From Mycolicibacterium diernhoferi (GTDB taxonomy: Bacteria; Actinomycetota; Actinomycetes; Mycobacteriales; Mycobacteriaceae), in the NCBI RefSeq assembly GCF_019456655.1, contig NZ_CP080332.1:2170001-2234000 (forward strand): a stretch of 64,000 nucleotides of DNA, read 5' to 3'. This document shows, one piece after another, positions 9,141-18,496 of this stretch. A program made the position numbers and the translations under genes. Positions within the stretch are counted from its first letter, which is position 1, and every line of letters begins with the position of its first letter. Under the pieces are notes generated by a model. It made no database searches and was not told where the DNA came from. It saw only the letters and a program-made list of their open reading frames with translations.

Positions 9141-9170
9141 GTCCGGCTTCGGCGGTTTGCGTGAATCGGC
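9135..9170 (+). repeat. 36-bp direct repeat, copy B
   Basis: Matches 8175-8210 at about 30 of 36 positions. It begins exactly where homology of the truncated gene to its intact paralogue stops, so it may mark a recombination joint. Confidence 0.5.
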
Positions 9171-9293
9171 GGCAGCGATCGAAACCGGACTGGGCGTTGC
9201 GCAACTCACCATGATGCGCTGCGTAACACCGTTGCCGTATGTCATTGCCGGCGACGGCGCGAGACCGTGAGTGAAGTTTCCAGATGTTCAAGT

Positions 9294-9311
9294 GCTATAC
9301 AAACGTACCAA
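9294..9311. promoter_or_regulatory. Operator type 1, copy 5 (weak)
   Basis: GCTATAC-AAAC-GTACCAA: left half perfect, right half two to three mismatches. It is centred 22 bases (about two helical turns) before copy 6, which suggests cooperative binding upstream of mceA. Confidence 0.6.
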
Positions 9312-9315
9312 CTGC

Positions 9316-9333
9316 GCTATACGGTCGTACAGT
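9316..9333. promoter_or_regulatory. Operator type 1, copy 6
   Basis: GCTATAC-GGTC-GTACAGT, 21 bases before the mceA start. With copy 5 it is the only tandem arrangement of this site in the window. Confidence 0.75.
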
Positions 9334-9353
9334 CCAGGGTGGCAGGAGTTCGT

Positions 9354-10559
9354 ATGGAACGGTTTTCGCAAGAAACAACCGCATGGCTGCGTCCGATCGT
9401 CGGTCTGGGAACCATTGCCGTGATCGCGGTGGTCATCGGGTTGGCGCTGTCGGTGTTCCAGGGTCGTTTCACCGACGCCGTCCCCTTGACCGTGGTGACG
9501 CACCGTGCCGGGCTGGTAATGAATCCCGATGCAAAGGTCACCTTGCTCGGTGCGCCGGTCGGAACAGTCTCAACCATCGACTCCGCTCCGGGTGGCACCG
9601 CGATCATGCGCCTGGCGATGCAGCCCCATTCTCTGCGGCAGATTCCTAAGAATGTTCGGGTGGTCATCGCAGCACCGACCGTATTCGGCGCGAAATCGGT
9701 GAACCTGGTTCCACCTGACCATCCCGCGGCTCAAACCCTCAGTGCCGGAGACGTTCTGCATGCCGATCAGGTCACGGTCGAGGTCAACACGGTGTTCGAG
9801 CAGCTCAGAACTGTGCTGCAGATAATCCAGCCTGAGAAGCTGGATGCCACCCTGGAGGCCTTGTCCACTGCGCTGGACGGCCGAGGCGCCGGGATGGGCG
9901 AACTGATCAGCGACCTGAACAGTTTCCTGGCCAAACTCGATCCTTCATTGCCCGACTTCGCGCACGATCTGAAGGTTGCACCAGAGGTGCTGAACACGTA
10001 TGCCGATTCGGCGGCCGGATTGATCGAGATTGCAGATGACACGACATCGATCAGCAGAACGATCGTCGACATGGATCGCGATCTCGACCGGATGCTGCTG
10101 AGCACCATCGGTCTGGCGGAAGCCGGCGAAGCGGTGGTCGGCGTCAACCGGCAGAACCTTACCGACCTGCTCCGCATCCTGGTCCCGACCACAGATCTGA
10201 CCAATGAGTACCACCAGGCACTGACCTGTGGCCTGTCCGGTCTCGACGTGCTCGCCCAGATACCGCCGTCGCCGCGCCCCGGTGTGGTCACCAGTACCGG
10301 ACTGATGCCCGGGCAGGAGAGATACCGCTACCCGGCGAACCTGCCGAAGGTGGCCGCCCGGGGCGGCCCGCAGTGCACCCTGCTACCCGATGTGCCGTTC
10401 AACCCGCGCGTGCCATTCGTCGTGGCCGACGTCGGTGCCAATCCTGCGCAATACGGTAACCAGGGTCTGCTGTTGAACTCAGATGGGCTGAAGCAGTTGC
10501 TTTTCGGACCGCTTGACGGGCCCCCGCGGAACACCGCACAGATCGGCCAACCCGGATGA
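9354..10559 (+). CDS. mceA: MceA family protein
   Basis: 401-aa first subunit of a Mce lipid-transport complex at the cell envelope. A single N-terminal membrane helix (about residues 13-37) is followed by the MlaD/Mce domain, where GLVMNPDAKVTLLGAPVGTV is the conserved strand pair, and then by a long helical region and a proline-rich tail. The start at 9354 has AGGAG five bases upstream; an earlier in-frame start would place both operators inside the gene. The stop overlaps mceB by ATGA. Unusually, no yrbEA/yrbEB permease genes precede it. Confidence 0.93.
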   Translation: MERFSQETTAWLRPIVGLGTIAVIAVVIGLALSVFQGRFTDAVPLTVVTHRAGLVMNPDAKVTLLGAPVGTVSTIDSAPGGTAIMRLAMQPHSLRQIPKNVRVVIAAPTVFGAKSVNLVPPDHPAAQTLSAGDVLHADQVTVEVNTVFEQLRTVLQIIQPEKLDATLEALSTALDGRGAGMGELISDLNSFLAKLDPSLPDFAHDLKVAPEVLNTYADSAAGLIEIADDTTSISRTIVDMDRDLDRMLLSTIGLAEAGEAVVGVNRQNLTDLLRILVPTTDLTNEYHQALTCGLSGLDVLAQIPPSPRPGVVTSTGLMPGQERYRYPANLPKVAARGGPQCTLLPDVPFNPRVPFVVADVGANPAQYGNQGLLLNSDGLKQLLFGPLDGPPRNTAQIGQPG

Positions 10560-11581
10560 ACAAGCAGTCAACTCCCTGGCTGAAGTTCGGGATCTTCGCC
10601 ACCGCCACGCTGCTGCTGACCGCGGCCCTGTTCACCGTCTTCGGCGAGTATCGCGGCGGCTCCACGGTCAGCTATTCGGCGGTGTTCATCGATGCGTCGG
10701 GCCTTGAGCCCGGGGACTCGGTCAGGGCCGGCGGTCTCCGTGTCGGCACGGTAACCGAACTCGCCCTGCAAGCCGACGACACCGTCGTGGTGGCGTTCGA
10801 TACGGACCGGCACGTCGTTCTCAGCTCCGACAGCAGGGCGGCGGTCCGCTATCTGAACCTGGTCGGCGACCGCTATCTCGAAGTCATCGATGTGCCCGGA
10901 GCGATCGCTGCCATGCCACCCGGGGCCCGGATTCCCGTCGAACGAACCACTCCGGCCTTGGACCTGGATCAGCTACTCGGCGGACTCCGACCGGTGATCA
11001 GGGGACTCAATCCAGCGGATGTCAACGCGCTGACCGCATCCCTGGTCCAGGTGTTCCAGGGCCAAGGCGGCACACTGGAATCCCTGCTGTCGAGCGGCGC
11101 CACGCTGACCAGCGACCTGGCGGACCGCAACCATACCGTCGAGCTCCTGATCGACAATCTCAACGAGGTCATGGCGAGTCTCGCGTCCGATGGGGAGGCC
11201 TTCGGAAATGCGATCGACCGGTTTCAGACCCTCGTGTCGGGTTTGGCCGAGGACCGCGATCCGATCGGTGCCGCGATCGACTCACTCAGCATGGGCACTA
11301 CCGCGATCGGTGATCTGCTCAGCGGCGTCCGCCCACCATTGGCGGAGTCGGTGCACCAGCTGAGCCGACTGGCACCACTGCTGGATCACGACAAGGAGCA
11401 GCTCGACATCGCTCTCGGCCGGGCCCCGGGCAACTTCCGGAAACTTGTGCGCCTCGGTGCCTACGGAAGCTGGCTCAATTACTACATCTGCGAGCTGTCC
11501 TTCCGCGTCAGCGATCTGGAGGGACGAACGGTGGTGATCCCGTGGACCAAACAAGAAGGCGGAAGGTGTAGCGAACCCTGA
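10556..11581 (+). CDS. mceB: MceB family protein
   Basis: 341-aa Mce subunit. It has an N-terminal membrane helix (about 8-28), a Mce domain with FIDASGLEPGDSVRAGGLRV and YLNLVGDRYLEV, and a helical region rich in Leu/Asp heptads. The C-terminus keeps the cysteine-containing YYICELSF segment and a final cysteine, as usual for MceB. ATGA overlap with mceA and TGATG overlap with mceC mean the operon is translated as a coupled unit. Confidence 0.93.
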   Translation: MNKQSTPWLKFGIFATATLLLTAALFTVFGEYRGGSTVSYSAVFIDASGLEPGDSVRAGGLRVGTVTELALQADDTVVVAFDTDRHVVLSSDSRAAVRYLNLVGDRYLEVIDVPGAIAAMPPGARIPVERTTPALDLDQLLGGLRPVIRGLNPADVNALTASLVQVFQGQGGTLESLLSSGATLTSDLADRNHTVELLIDNLNEVMASLASDGEAFGNAIDRFQTLVSGLAEDRDPIGAAIDSLSMGTTAIGDLLSGVRPPLAESVHQLSRLAPLLDHDKEQLDIALGRAPGNFRKLVRLGAYGSWLNYYICELSFRVSDLEGRTVVIPWTKQEGGRCSEP

Positions 11582-12660
11582 TGCTGAAATATCACGGATC
11601 CCACCTTGCCCGATCGGGAACCATCGGGCTGATCCTGATACTGCTGGTGATCGCAGTCGGGCTACAGCCGAAACACCTTTGGCAGTGGTCGACGGCGACC
11701 CGATATCACGCCGAGTTCGCCGAAGCCGGCGGGCTGGCAGTCGGCAACGCCGTGATGGTCTCGGGTATGACCGTGGGGTCTGTCACAGATCTTTCGTTGC
11801 GGGCCGGCACGGTGGTGGTCAGTTTCATCGTGGACGGGAACCACCGCGTGGGCGCGGACAGCACTGCCCATATCCGTACCAGAACACTGCTCGGCGAGCG
11901 GGTGCTGGCCGTCGAGTCGGCCGGAGACGCGAGACTGCATGCCAACGGTCTGATCCCGCTCGCGCGGACGTCATCGCCCTACGCATTGACCCAGGCAGTC
12001 GACGAGCTGACCAGCAACACCGCGGGTACCGACACAGCGGATCTCAATCAGGCGCTCGATACGCTCGCGGCGACCATCGATCAGATCGCTCCCCGGTTGG
12101 GTCCCGCGTTCGACGGGTTCACCCGGCTGTCACAGTCGCTGAACAGTCGCGACGAAGTCCTGCGTGACCTGCTGCGGAACACCCGTGACGTCACCGGTGT
12201 GCTCGCTGCGCGCAGCCAGCATCTCAACACATTGATCATCGATGCCAATTTGCTGGTCGACGTCCTCAACAACCGGCGCAATGAGGTCGTGGGTCTACTC
12301 ACCGGAATATCCGTTGTCAGCAGGGAACTCTCGGGTTTGGTGGCGGATAACGAAGCCGCGTTGGCACCCGCCTTGGCGAAGCTCAACGCGGTCACCGCGA
12401 TGCTGCAGAAGAATCGGGACAACATCGCACAGGCGTTGCCAGGCTTGGCCAGGTACCAGGTGACCCAGGGCGAAACGGTGTCCAGCGGCTTCTACTACAA
12501 CGCGTTCATCCCGAACCTGGTGCCCGCGCAGGCGATACAGCCCTTTCTCGACTATGCGTTCGGATTCCGGCGCGGTGTAAATGCCGGTCAGCCCCCGGAC
12601 AATGCCGGGCCACGTGCCGAGTTCCCGCTGCCGCGCAACGGAATCCCTGGAGGATCTTGA
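11581..12660 (+). CDS. mceC: MceC family protein
   Basis: 359-aa Mce subunit with an N-terminal helix (about 13-29), the Mce domain (AEAGGLAVGNAVMVSGMTVG; then TRTLLGERVLAV) and a long helical segment with LNSRDEVLRDLLRNTRDV and NRRNEVVGLL repeats. The C-terminus is a short Pro/Gly tail. Start and stop overlap the neighbouring genes by TGATG. Confidence 0.93.
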   Translation: MLKYHGSHLARSGTIGLILILLVIAVGLQPKHLWQWSTATRYHAEFAEAGGLAVGNAVMVSGMTVGSVTDLSLRAGTVVVSFIVDGNHRVGADSTAHIRTRTLLGERVLAVESAGDARLHANGLIPLARTSSPYALTQAVDELTSNTAGTDTADLNQALDTLAATIDQIAPRLGPAFDGFTRLSQSLNSRDEVLRDLLRNTRDVTGVLAARSQHLNTLIIDANLLVDVLNNRRNEVVGLLTGISVVSRELSGLVADNEAALAPALAKLNAVTAMLQKNRDNIAQALPGLARYQVTQGETVSSGFYYNAFIPNLVPAQAIQPFLDYAFGFRRGVNAGQPPDNAGPRAEFPLPRNGIPGGS

Positions 12661-14066
12661 TGACCCGGTACAGCCGAACCAAGGTGCTGGCAACCGTCCT
12701 CATCTCCACATTCGTGGTGGGGGTCGGCGTGTTGGCCCACGAGGTCTTTCTTCGCCCGATCCGGATTTCGGTCAATTTCGCCAGTGCCATCGGTATCTAC
12801 CCGGGTGACGATGTCCGCGTCCTCGGAGTCAAGGTAGGTCGCATCGCGGCGATCGAACCGGCCGGGGCACACGTGAGGATGACTCTCGAGTTCGATCATG
12901 ATGTGCCCATCCCGGTCGATGCCGAAGCGATCATCGTCACCCAGAGCCTCGTCGCCGCGCGCTACGTTCAACTCACCCCCGCCTACGGCACAACGGGGTC
13001 CACGATGCCCGACGGGGCAGAGATACCACTGCAGAGGACCGCGGTTCCGCTCGAGTGGGACGAGGTGAAGGCCCAGTTGATGCGGTTGGCAACCGATCTC
13101 GGCCCGGCGACCAGCGGTGAGGACACGCCCCTTGCCCGCTTCATCGACAGCACCGCAAATGCCATGCAGGGCAACGGCGCCAAGTTGCGCCACACCTTGG
13201 CAGAGCTGTCCGCTTTGGGGCGCGTTCTCGCCGACGGCGGCGGAGACATAGCCGAAATCATCAAAGGTCTACACACCTTCGTCGACGCTCTTCGGGACAG
13301 CAACGTACAGATCGTGGAGTTCCAGGACCGCTTCGCCGTGCTGACCGGCGTGCTCAATGACCATCGCTCCAGTCTGGGTGCGGCGCTGACCGACTTATCG
13401 GTGGCGGTCGGTGACATCGAGCGCTTCGTCGGTGGCGCCGGTGACGCCACAGCCGAACAACTGCAGCGATTGACCGAGGTGACCCAGATCCTCGTCGACC
13501 GCAAATCCGACGTCGAGAACATCTTGCACGTGACTCCGAATGCCATCGCCAACGGCTACAACGTCTATAACCCGAACTCCGGTGCCCAGGTGGGGGCGTT
13601 CGTGATGAACAACTTCAGTGACCCGGTGGCGTTCCTGTGCGGCTCGATTGCCGCGGTCGCCAATGTGACGTCGGCGGAGACGGCCAAGCTGTGCCAGCAG
13701 TACCTGGGCCCGGGTTTGCGGCAGGCGAATTTCAACTATCTGCCGTTCCCCTTCAACCCCTATCTGGGTAAGGCGCCGGACAATCTGATCTACACCGACC
13801 CGGCCCTGGCACCGGGCGGAGCGGGCCCCGTTCCGCCTGCCGCAGAACTACCGCTTCCGGTCTCCGCCCATACCGGGGCGATCGACAATCCCTTCCCGGC
13901 GCCCGGCCAAGCGCCCCCTGCACTCATCGGACCGGGCCCGACTGCACCGCATCACCTGCCCGCGCACCCCTCGCCGGCGCTGTACCCCGGCGCCCCGCTG
14001 CCGACACTTCCCACCGTCGTATCCAACCTGCCGGATCTGTTGCTCCCAGCCGAGGGGATTCGATGA
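12660..14066 (+). CDS. mceD: MceD family protein
   Basis: 468-aa Mce subunit with an N-terminal membrane helix, the domain core FASAIGIYPGDDVRVLGVKV and VVAARYVQL-like strand (SLVAARYVQLTP), the helical channel region, and a C-terminal tail of about 100 residues that is very rich in Pro, Ala and Leu. Such extended MceD tails are normal. The ATG at 12660 overlaps the mceC TGA; a TTG one codon earlier is less likely. ATGA overlap with mceE. Confidence 0.93.
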   Translation: MTRYSRTKVLATVLISTFVVGVGVLAHEVFLRPIRISVNFASAIGIYPGDDVRVLGVKVGRIAAIEPAGAHVRMTLEFDHDVPIPVDAEAIIVTQSLVAARYVQLTPAYGTTGSTMPDGAEIPLQRTAVPLEWDEVKAQLMRLATDLGPATSGEDTPLARFIDSTANAMQGNGAKLRHTLAELSALGRVLADGGGDIAEIIKGLHTFVDALRDSNVQIVEFQDRFAVLTGVLNDHRSSLGAALTDLSVAVGDIERFVGGAGDATAEQLQRLTEVTQILVDRKSDVENILHVTPNAIANGYNVYNPNSGAQVGAFVMNNFSDPVAFLCGSIAAVANVTSAETAKLCQQYLGPGLRQANFNYLPFPFNPYLGKAPDNLIYTDPALAPGGAGPVPPAAELPLPVSAHTGAIDNPFPAPGQAPPALIGPGPTAPHHLPAHPSPALYPGAPLPTLPTVVSNLPDLLLPAEGIR

Positions 14067-15301
14067 CAGGCACTGTGGCGATCATGGATCGAGGGCGTTG
14101 GCGCCGGCATATCGCAGTGGCACTGTGCATCCTGTTGACCGTCCCGGGATGTGGCTTCCAGGGCTTGACCTCACTTCCGTTGCCAGGCGCCGTCGGGCGG
14201 GGCGCCGATGCGCAGACCTTTCATGTGCAGTTCGCGAACATCGGCACCTTGGAATCCAATTCACCGGTCATGCTCGACGATGTCGTGGTCGGCAGCGTCG
14301 GAAAGATGACCTTCGCCGACTGGCACATCGACGTCGAACTGTCTGTCATCTCGGATGCGATCGTGCCGGCCAATGCGATGGCCGGGATCGGCCAGACCAG
14401 TCTGCTCGGCTCCATGCACGTCGCACTCGACCCGCCTCTGGGCCAGATACCGACCGGGCGGCTACTACCCGGGGTGACGATCCCGTTGGACAGCTCGGCG
14501 ATCTCGCCCTCCACCGAGCAGACGCTGTCCTCGCTGTCTGCGGTGGTCAACGGTGGGGGACTGGGGCGGGTGGGCAACATCATCCACAGTTTCAACGCCG
14601 CACTCACCGGCAGGGAGAGCGATCTGCGCCAACTGCTCACGCGTCTGGACAGATTCGTACGAGTCCTGGACGACCAGCGGGCGGACATCATCGATTCAAT
14701 GGATGCTCTGAATCGACTGTCTGGCACATTCGCCGAGCAGTCCGCGGTGATCACCAGCGCCGTGCAGGAGATCCCGCCTGCGTTGGACGTCCTGATCACC
14801 CAGCGTCCGAGGATCACCCATGCGCTCGATGCCCTGCGCACATTCAGCGACACATCGACGCGGCTGGTGAACGACAGCCAAGATGATCTGGTCAAGAATC
14901 TGGACAATCTAGCGCCCACCTTGCAGGCGCTTGCCGACGTCGGCGACGGATTGAACCGCGCGCTCGTTTTCGCGACCGCATTCCCGTACGGGCAGGATCT
15001 GATCGACCGTGGCTTGCGCGGTGACTACATGAATCTGTTCGAGATCCTGGACTTCACCGTTCCCCGACTCAAACGTTCAACGCTGCTCGGCACCCGCTGG
15101 GAAGAACCCGGCGCGGCACTTGTACCGGCGCCGGGCGAACCGTACTACCTGGACCATACCTACGCACCTCTGGTGGCCCCCGGCGTCCAGGCACCCGCGA
15201 CGCCACCGACTCACCCCGAACAGCCCGCGATCTTCGCAGGTCCCTACGGGGCGGACAGTTCACCGGCGCCGGCTGCGCCGGCCACACCAGGAGGCCGATA
15301 A
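14063..15301 (+). CDS. mceE: MceE family lipoprotein
   Basis: 412-aa Mce subunit with a lipoprotein signal: Arg-rich start, hydrophobic stretch and lipobox VPGC near residue 30, as in the LprK/MceE group. The Mce domain follows (FANIGTLESNSPVMLDDVVV; GQTSLLGSMHVAL), then helices and a Pro/Ala-rich tail. It is the only lipid-anchored subunit of the complex. Start and stop overlap mceD and mceF. Confidence 0.93.
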   Translation: MTGTVAIMDRGRWRRHIAVALCILLTVPGCGFQGLTSLPLPGAVGRGADAQTFHVQFANIGTLESNSPVMLDDVVVGSVGKMTFADWHIDVELSVISDAIVPANAMAGIGQTSLLGSMHVALDPPLGQIPTGRLLPGVTIPLDSSAISPSTEQTLSSLSAVVNGGGLGRVGNIIHSFNAALTGRESDLRQLLTRLDRFVRVLDDQRADIIDSMDALNRLSGTFAEQSAVITSAVQEIPPALDVLITQRPRITHALDALRTFSDTSTRLVNDSQDDLVKNLDNLAPTLQALADVGDGLNRALVFATAFPYGQDLIDRGLRGDYMNLFEILDFTVPRLKRSTLLGTRWEEPGAALVPAPGEPYYLDHTYAPLVAPGVQAPATPPTHPEQPAIFAGPYGADSSPAPAAPATPGGR

Positions 15302-16764
15302 TGCTCACCAGCCTCGTCCGAAAGCAACTGGTAATCTTCGTCATTGCCGCTGTCACGGGTATGACGGTGCTGGTCTTCAACTATCTGCAGGCGCCCACCT
15401 TGCTCGGCGTCGGGCGCGTCATCGTAAAGCTGCAATTGCCGGGGACCGGCGGGCTCTACCGTTTCAGTAACGTCACCTACCGCGGGGTGAACGTCGGCCG
15501 GGTGACCGATATCGAGGTCATCGGCGCACGGTACGTAGAGGCAACTCTGTCCTTGGACGGCACCGCCAAAATCCCGGCCGATCTCGTTGCGCATGTCCGC
15601 AATATGTCTGCAGTCGGCGAGCAATACGTGGACTTGCAACCCAACCACGGGTCGCCCCCGTACCTGACCGACGGAGCGGTGATCCCGGTCGACAGGACAA
15701 CGCTTCCCCAACAGGTCGGGCCGATGCTGAACCAGGTCAGTTCCCTGCTGACGAGCATCCCGCAGGAGCGGCTCGGCACCATCATGGATGAGTCTTTCGA
15801 GGCTTTCAACGGCGCCGGCTACGACTTCGGCTCGTTGCTCGACTCGACCAAAACGGTGGTGAAGGATCTGCACAGCGTGGCAGATGACATGGCAGGTCTC
15901 GCCACCGACGGCCGGCCAATTCTGGACTCCCAAGCACAGGGCGGCGACGCCATCCGCAGCTGGATAGCCAATCTCGCCGGTGTCGTCGAGGAGGTGCGGC
16001 GCAACGACAGCCCGCTGCGCACCGTGCTGACCCAGACCCCGCGAGCAGCGGAGGAGGTGACCGAACTGCTCGCGACCGTCAAACCGACGATCCCGGTGTT
16101 GCTGGCGAACCTGACGACGGTCGGTCAGGTCGCGGTGACCTACAACGCGGCCATCGAGCAGATACTGGTGCTGCTGCCGCCCTACATCGCCGCGATCATC
16201 GGCGTGACGCCCACCAAGAACGCGACCGGAATTTCTCTGGGAGACTTCGCATTGACCATGGCCGACCCGCCGGCCTGCACGGTTGGCTTCCTGCCGCCAT
16301 CGTCGTGGCGGTCCCCGGCCGACGAGAGTGTCGTCGAGACCCCGGACGGTCTGTACTGCAAGCTTCCGCAGGATTCCCCGATTGCGGTACGCGGCGCGCG
16401 TAACTACCCATGCCAAGAGCATCCCGGAAAACGAGCCCCGACAGTGGAATTGTGTAACGACGAGACCGGATTCCTGCCGCTGGCACAGCGTCAGCATGTG
16501 CTGGGGCCGTATCCGTTCGACCCGAGCTTGATAGCGCAGGGGATTCCACCGGACAGTCGTGCCGTCGGCGACGAGCGTTCAACCGGACCGCTGGAGGGTA
16601 CACCTCCTCCGGTCGCTGCGCCGAACCCTGATATCGCTGTCGCCCAGTACGATCCACACACCGGGGGATACGTCGCGGGTGACGGTAGGTTCTACGTGCA
16701 ATCCGATCTGGGAGCGTCCTCGCGGCCGGATTCCTGGACTCAGCTGGTCCTTCCGGCACCCTGA
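15301..16764 (+). CDS. mceF: MceF family protein
   Basis: 487-aa last Mce subunit. N-terminal helix (about 10-27), Mce domain with YRFSNVTYRGVNVGRVTDIE and MSAVGEQYVDLQP, and a helical region. The C-terminal third holds conserved cysteines in PPACTVGF, LYCKLPQ, NYPCQEHPGKR and VELCNDETG, probably disulphide-bonded outside the membrane as in other MceF proteins. It ends the operon; a type 1 operator starts six bases after its stop codon. No mas accessory genes follow. Confidence 0.93.
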   Translation: MLTSLVRKQLVIFVIAAVTGMTVLVFNYLQAPTLLGVGRVIVKLQLPGTGGLYRFSNVTYRGVNVGRVTDIEVIGARYVEATLSLDGTAKIPADLVAHVRNMSAVGEQYVDLQPNHGSPPYLTDGAVIPVDRTTLPQQVGPMLNQVSSLLTSIPQERLGTIMDESFEAFNGAGYDFGSLLDSTKTVVKDLHSVADDMAGLATDGRPILDSQAQGGDAIRSWIANLAGVVEEVRRNDSPLRTVLTQTPRAAEEVTELLATVKPTIPVLLANLTTVGQVAVTYNAAIEQILVLLPPYIAAIIGVTPTKNATGISLGDFALTMADPPACTVGFLPPSSWRSPADESVVETPDGLYCKLPQDSPIAVRGARNYPCQEHPGKRAPTVELCNDETGFLPLAQRQHVLGPYPFDPSLIAQGIPPDSRAVGDERSTGPLEGTPPPVAAPNPDIAVAQYDPHTGGYVAGDGRFYVQSDLGASSRPDSWTQLVLPAP

Positions 16765-16769
16765 ACCGC

Positions 16770-16787
16770 ACTGTACACTCGTATAGC
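16770..16787. promoter_or_regulatory. Operator type 1, copy 7
   Basis: ACTGTAC-ACTC-GTATAGC, between mceF and the next SDR, 33 bases before its ATG. It shows that the SDR-isomerase pair has its own promoter in the same regulon. Confidence 0.75.
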
Positions 16788-16820
16788 AGCCAACGTGCCG
16801 GACAGTGAGGGTGATTCGAT

Positions 16821-17678
16821 ATGGCTCGACTCGAGAACAAGGTGGTCGCCATCACCGGCGCGGCTCGCGGGCAGGGGCGCAGTCACGCCGTACACATGGC
16901 AGCCGAGGGCGCCGACATCATCGCGTTCGACATCTGCAGCGATATCGCCTCCACGCCGAATGCGTTGGCCACCGAAGCAGATCTGGATACAACTCGGCAT
17001 TTGGTCGAGCAGACGGGACGCCGGATTGTCACAGCCAAAGTAGACGTCCGGGATCGAGGCCGGCTCGCTGACGCACTGGACGAGGCCGTGGCAAGACTGG
17101 GCAGACTCGACGCGATCGTGGCAAATGCCGGAATCTCCGCCTTCGGTCCCACCGTCCCCGTTCAGGGTTTCGTCGACGCATTCGATGTCGACTTCGTCGG
17201 CGTGGTCAACACCGTGAGCGTGGGCCTACCACATCTGAAACCGGGCGCGTCGATCGTTGTCATCGGGTCGATCGCCGCCCTGGCTTCGCAGGTGAACAGA
17301 TCGGACGGTCTGGGATTGCAGGGACCAGGCGCCGCCGGCTACGGACTGGCGAAGAGCATGCTCTGCGACTACACGAAATCGCTGGCTCTGGTACTGGGAG
17401 AACAACGGATTCGCGTCAATGCGGTACATCCGACCAACGTGGACACGGACATGCTGCACATCGATGCCATCTACCGGACGTTCCGTCCCGACCTGGATAA
17501 TCCGACACGGTCCGACGCGGAGGTCGGGTTCACCTTCATGCACGCCATGCCGGTGCCCTACGTCGATCCGGCTGACATCTCGCATGCGGTGGTGTATCTG
17601 GCCTCCGACGAATCGCGCTACGTCACGGGACAACAGCTCTTCGTCGATGCCGGGGCAGCCCTGAAGGCCGGACTGTGA
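16821..17678 (+). CDS. Mycofactocin-coupled SDR family oxidoreductase
   Basis: 285-aa dehydrogenase of the same subgroup as the one at 4315: TGAARGQGRSHAV and the insert DICSDIASTPNALATEADLD are diagnostic. The active site is YGLAK, and the C-terminus VTGQQLFVDAGAAL is typical. The two window copies are clearly related but not recent duplicates. It overlaps the following isomerase gene by GTGA. Likely role: oxidation of an alcohol on the imported substrate with a tightly bound nicotinamide cofactor (family inference). Confidence 0.9.
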   Translation: MARLENKVVAITGAARGQGRSHAVHMAAEGADIIAFDICSDIASTPNALATEADLDTTRHLVEQTGRRIVTAKVDVRDRGRLADALDEAVARLGRLDAIVANAGISAFGPTVPVQGFVDAFDVDFVGVVNTVSVGLPHLKPGASIVVIGSIAALASQVNRSDGLGLQGPGAAGYGLAKSMLCDYTKSLALVLGEQRIRVNAVHPTNVDTDMLHIDAIYRTFRPDLDNPTRSDAEVGFTFMHAMPVPYVDPADISHAVVYLASDESRYVTGQQLFVDAGAALKAGL

Positions 17679-18490
17679 ACGCCGACCGGCTCGCCATCGA
17701 ATACCTGAGTGTCTTCGGTCTGCCGCCAGTGGAATTCGTGCGACTGGCCGCAGAACTCGGCGTCCCCTACATCTCGACGGGCCTGACGGCCATGCCGCTG
17801 GAGTCACTGAACTATCCGCGGTTCTCACTGCGCGAGGACGCCGAACTGAGGCGTGAACTGCGCTCGGCGATGGACGACACCGGGGTCCGGATCTCCCTCG
17901 GCGAAGGGTTCCTCGTCATTCCGGGTGCCGACTGCCGCGACTTTGCGAGCGACCTCGACCTGATGTGCGAACTCGGCGTCCCGCGGATAAACACCCTCGG
18001 TCTCGATCCGGACCGCAACCGGACCTTCGACCAGTTCGCGATCCTCACCGAGTTGGCCGCCGAACGCGGTATGCGCACAACCCTGGAGATGATGCCCGGA
18101 TCGGTGGTGGGCGATCTCGACACCGCAGTTGCCGCCGTGCAGCACGTGGGACGACCGGACTTCCAATTGCTCATCGACACCATGCATCTCGGGCGTTCGG
18201 GGGCCGGCGTCGAGCAGCTTCGAGCGCTTGCCCCCGGCGTGATCGGGTACGCCCAACTGAGTGACAATCCGGTCATCGACAGCATGGGGGATTACCTCGT
18301 GGCTGCGACCTTCGAGCGCATGGTTCCCGGAACCGGGATCCTGCCACTGGCCGACATTCTCGAGGCGCTGCCGGCCGAGGTGATCATCGGACTCGAGGTA
18401 CCCATCCGATCGCAGGCCGAGGCCGGCGTGGGGCCTCTCGAGCGGCTGCGCCCCTGCGTCGCAGCCGCCCGAGCGCTCGTCCCGGCCTGA
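17675..18490 (+). CDS. Sugar phosphate isomerase/epimerase-like TIM-barrel protein
   Basis: 271-aa protein of the xylose-isomerase-like (AP endonuclease 2) barrel family. Metal-binding acidic and His residues are seen in TTLEMMPG, LLIDTMHLGRSG, YAQLSDNP and IIGLEVPI, the usual order on barrel strands. It starts with GTG overlapping the SDR stop. Relatives isomerise or dehydrate small hydroxy-ketones and sugars; placed after an SDR in a catabolic regulon, it may rearrange an oxidised intermediate. Substrate not predictable. Confidence 0.85.
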   Translation: MNADRLAIEYLSVFGLPPVEFVRLAAELGVPYISTGLTAMPLESLNYPRFSLREDAELRRELRSAMDDTGVRISLGEGFLVIPGADCRDFASDLDLMCELGVPRINTLGLDPDRNRTFDQFAILTELAAERGMRTTLEMMPGSVVGDLDTAVAAVQHVGRPDFQLLIDTMHLGRSGAGVEQLRALAPGVIGYAQLSDNPVIDSMGDYLVAATFERMVPGTGILPLADILEALPAEVIIGLEVPIRSQAEAGVGPLERLRPCVAAARALVPA

Positions 18491-18496
18491 GCCGGC

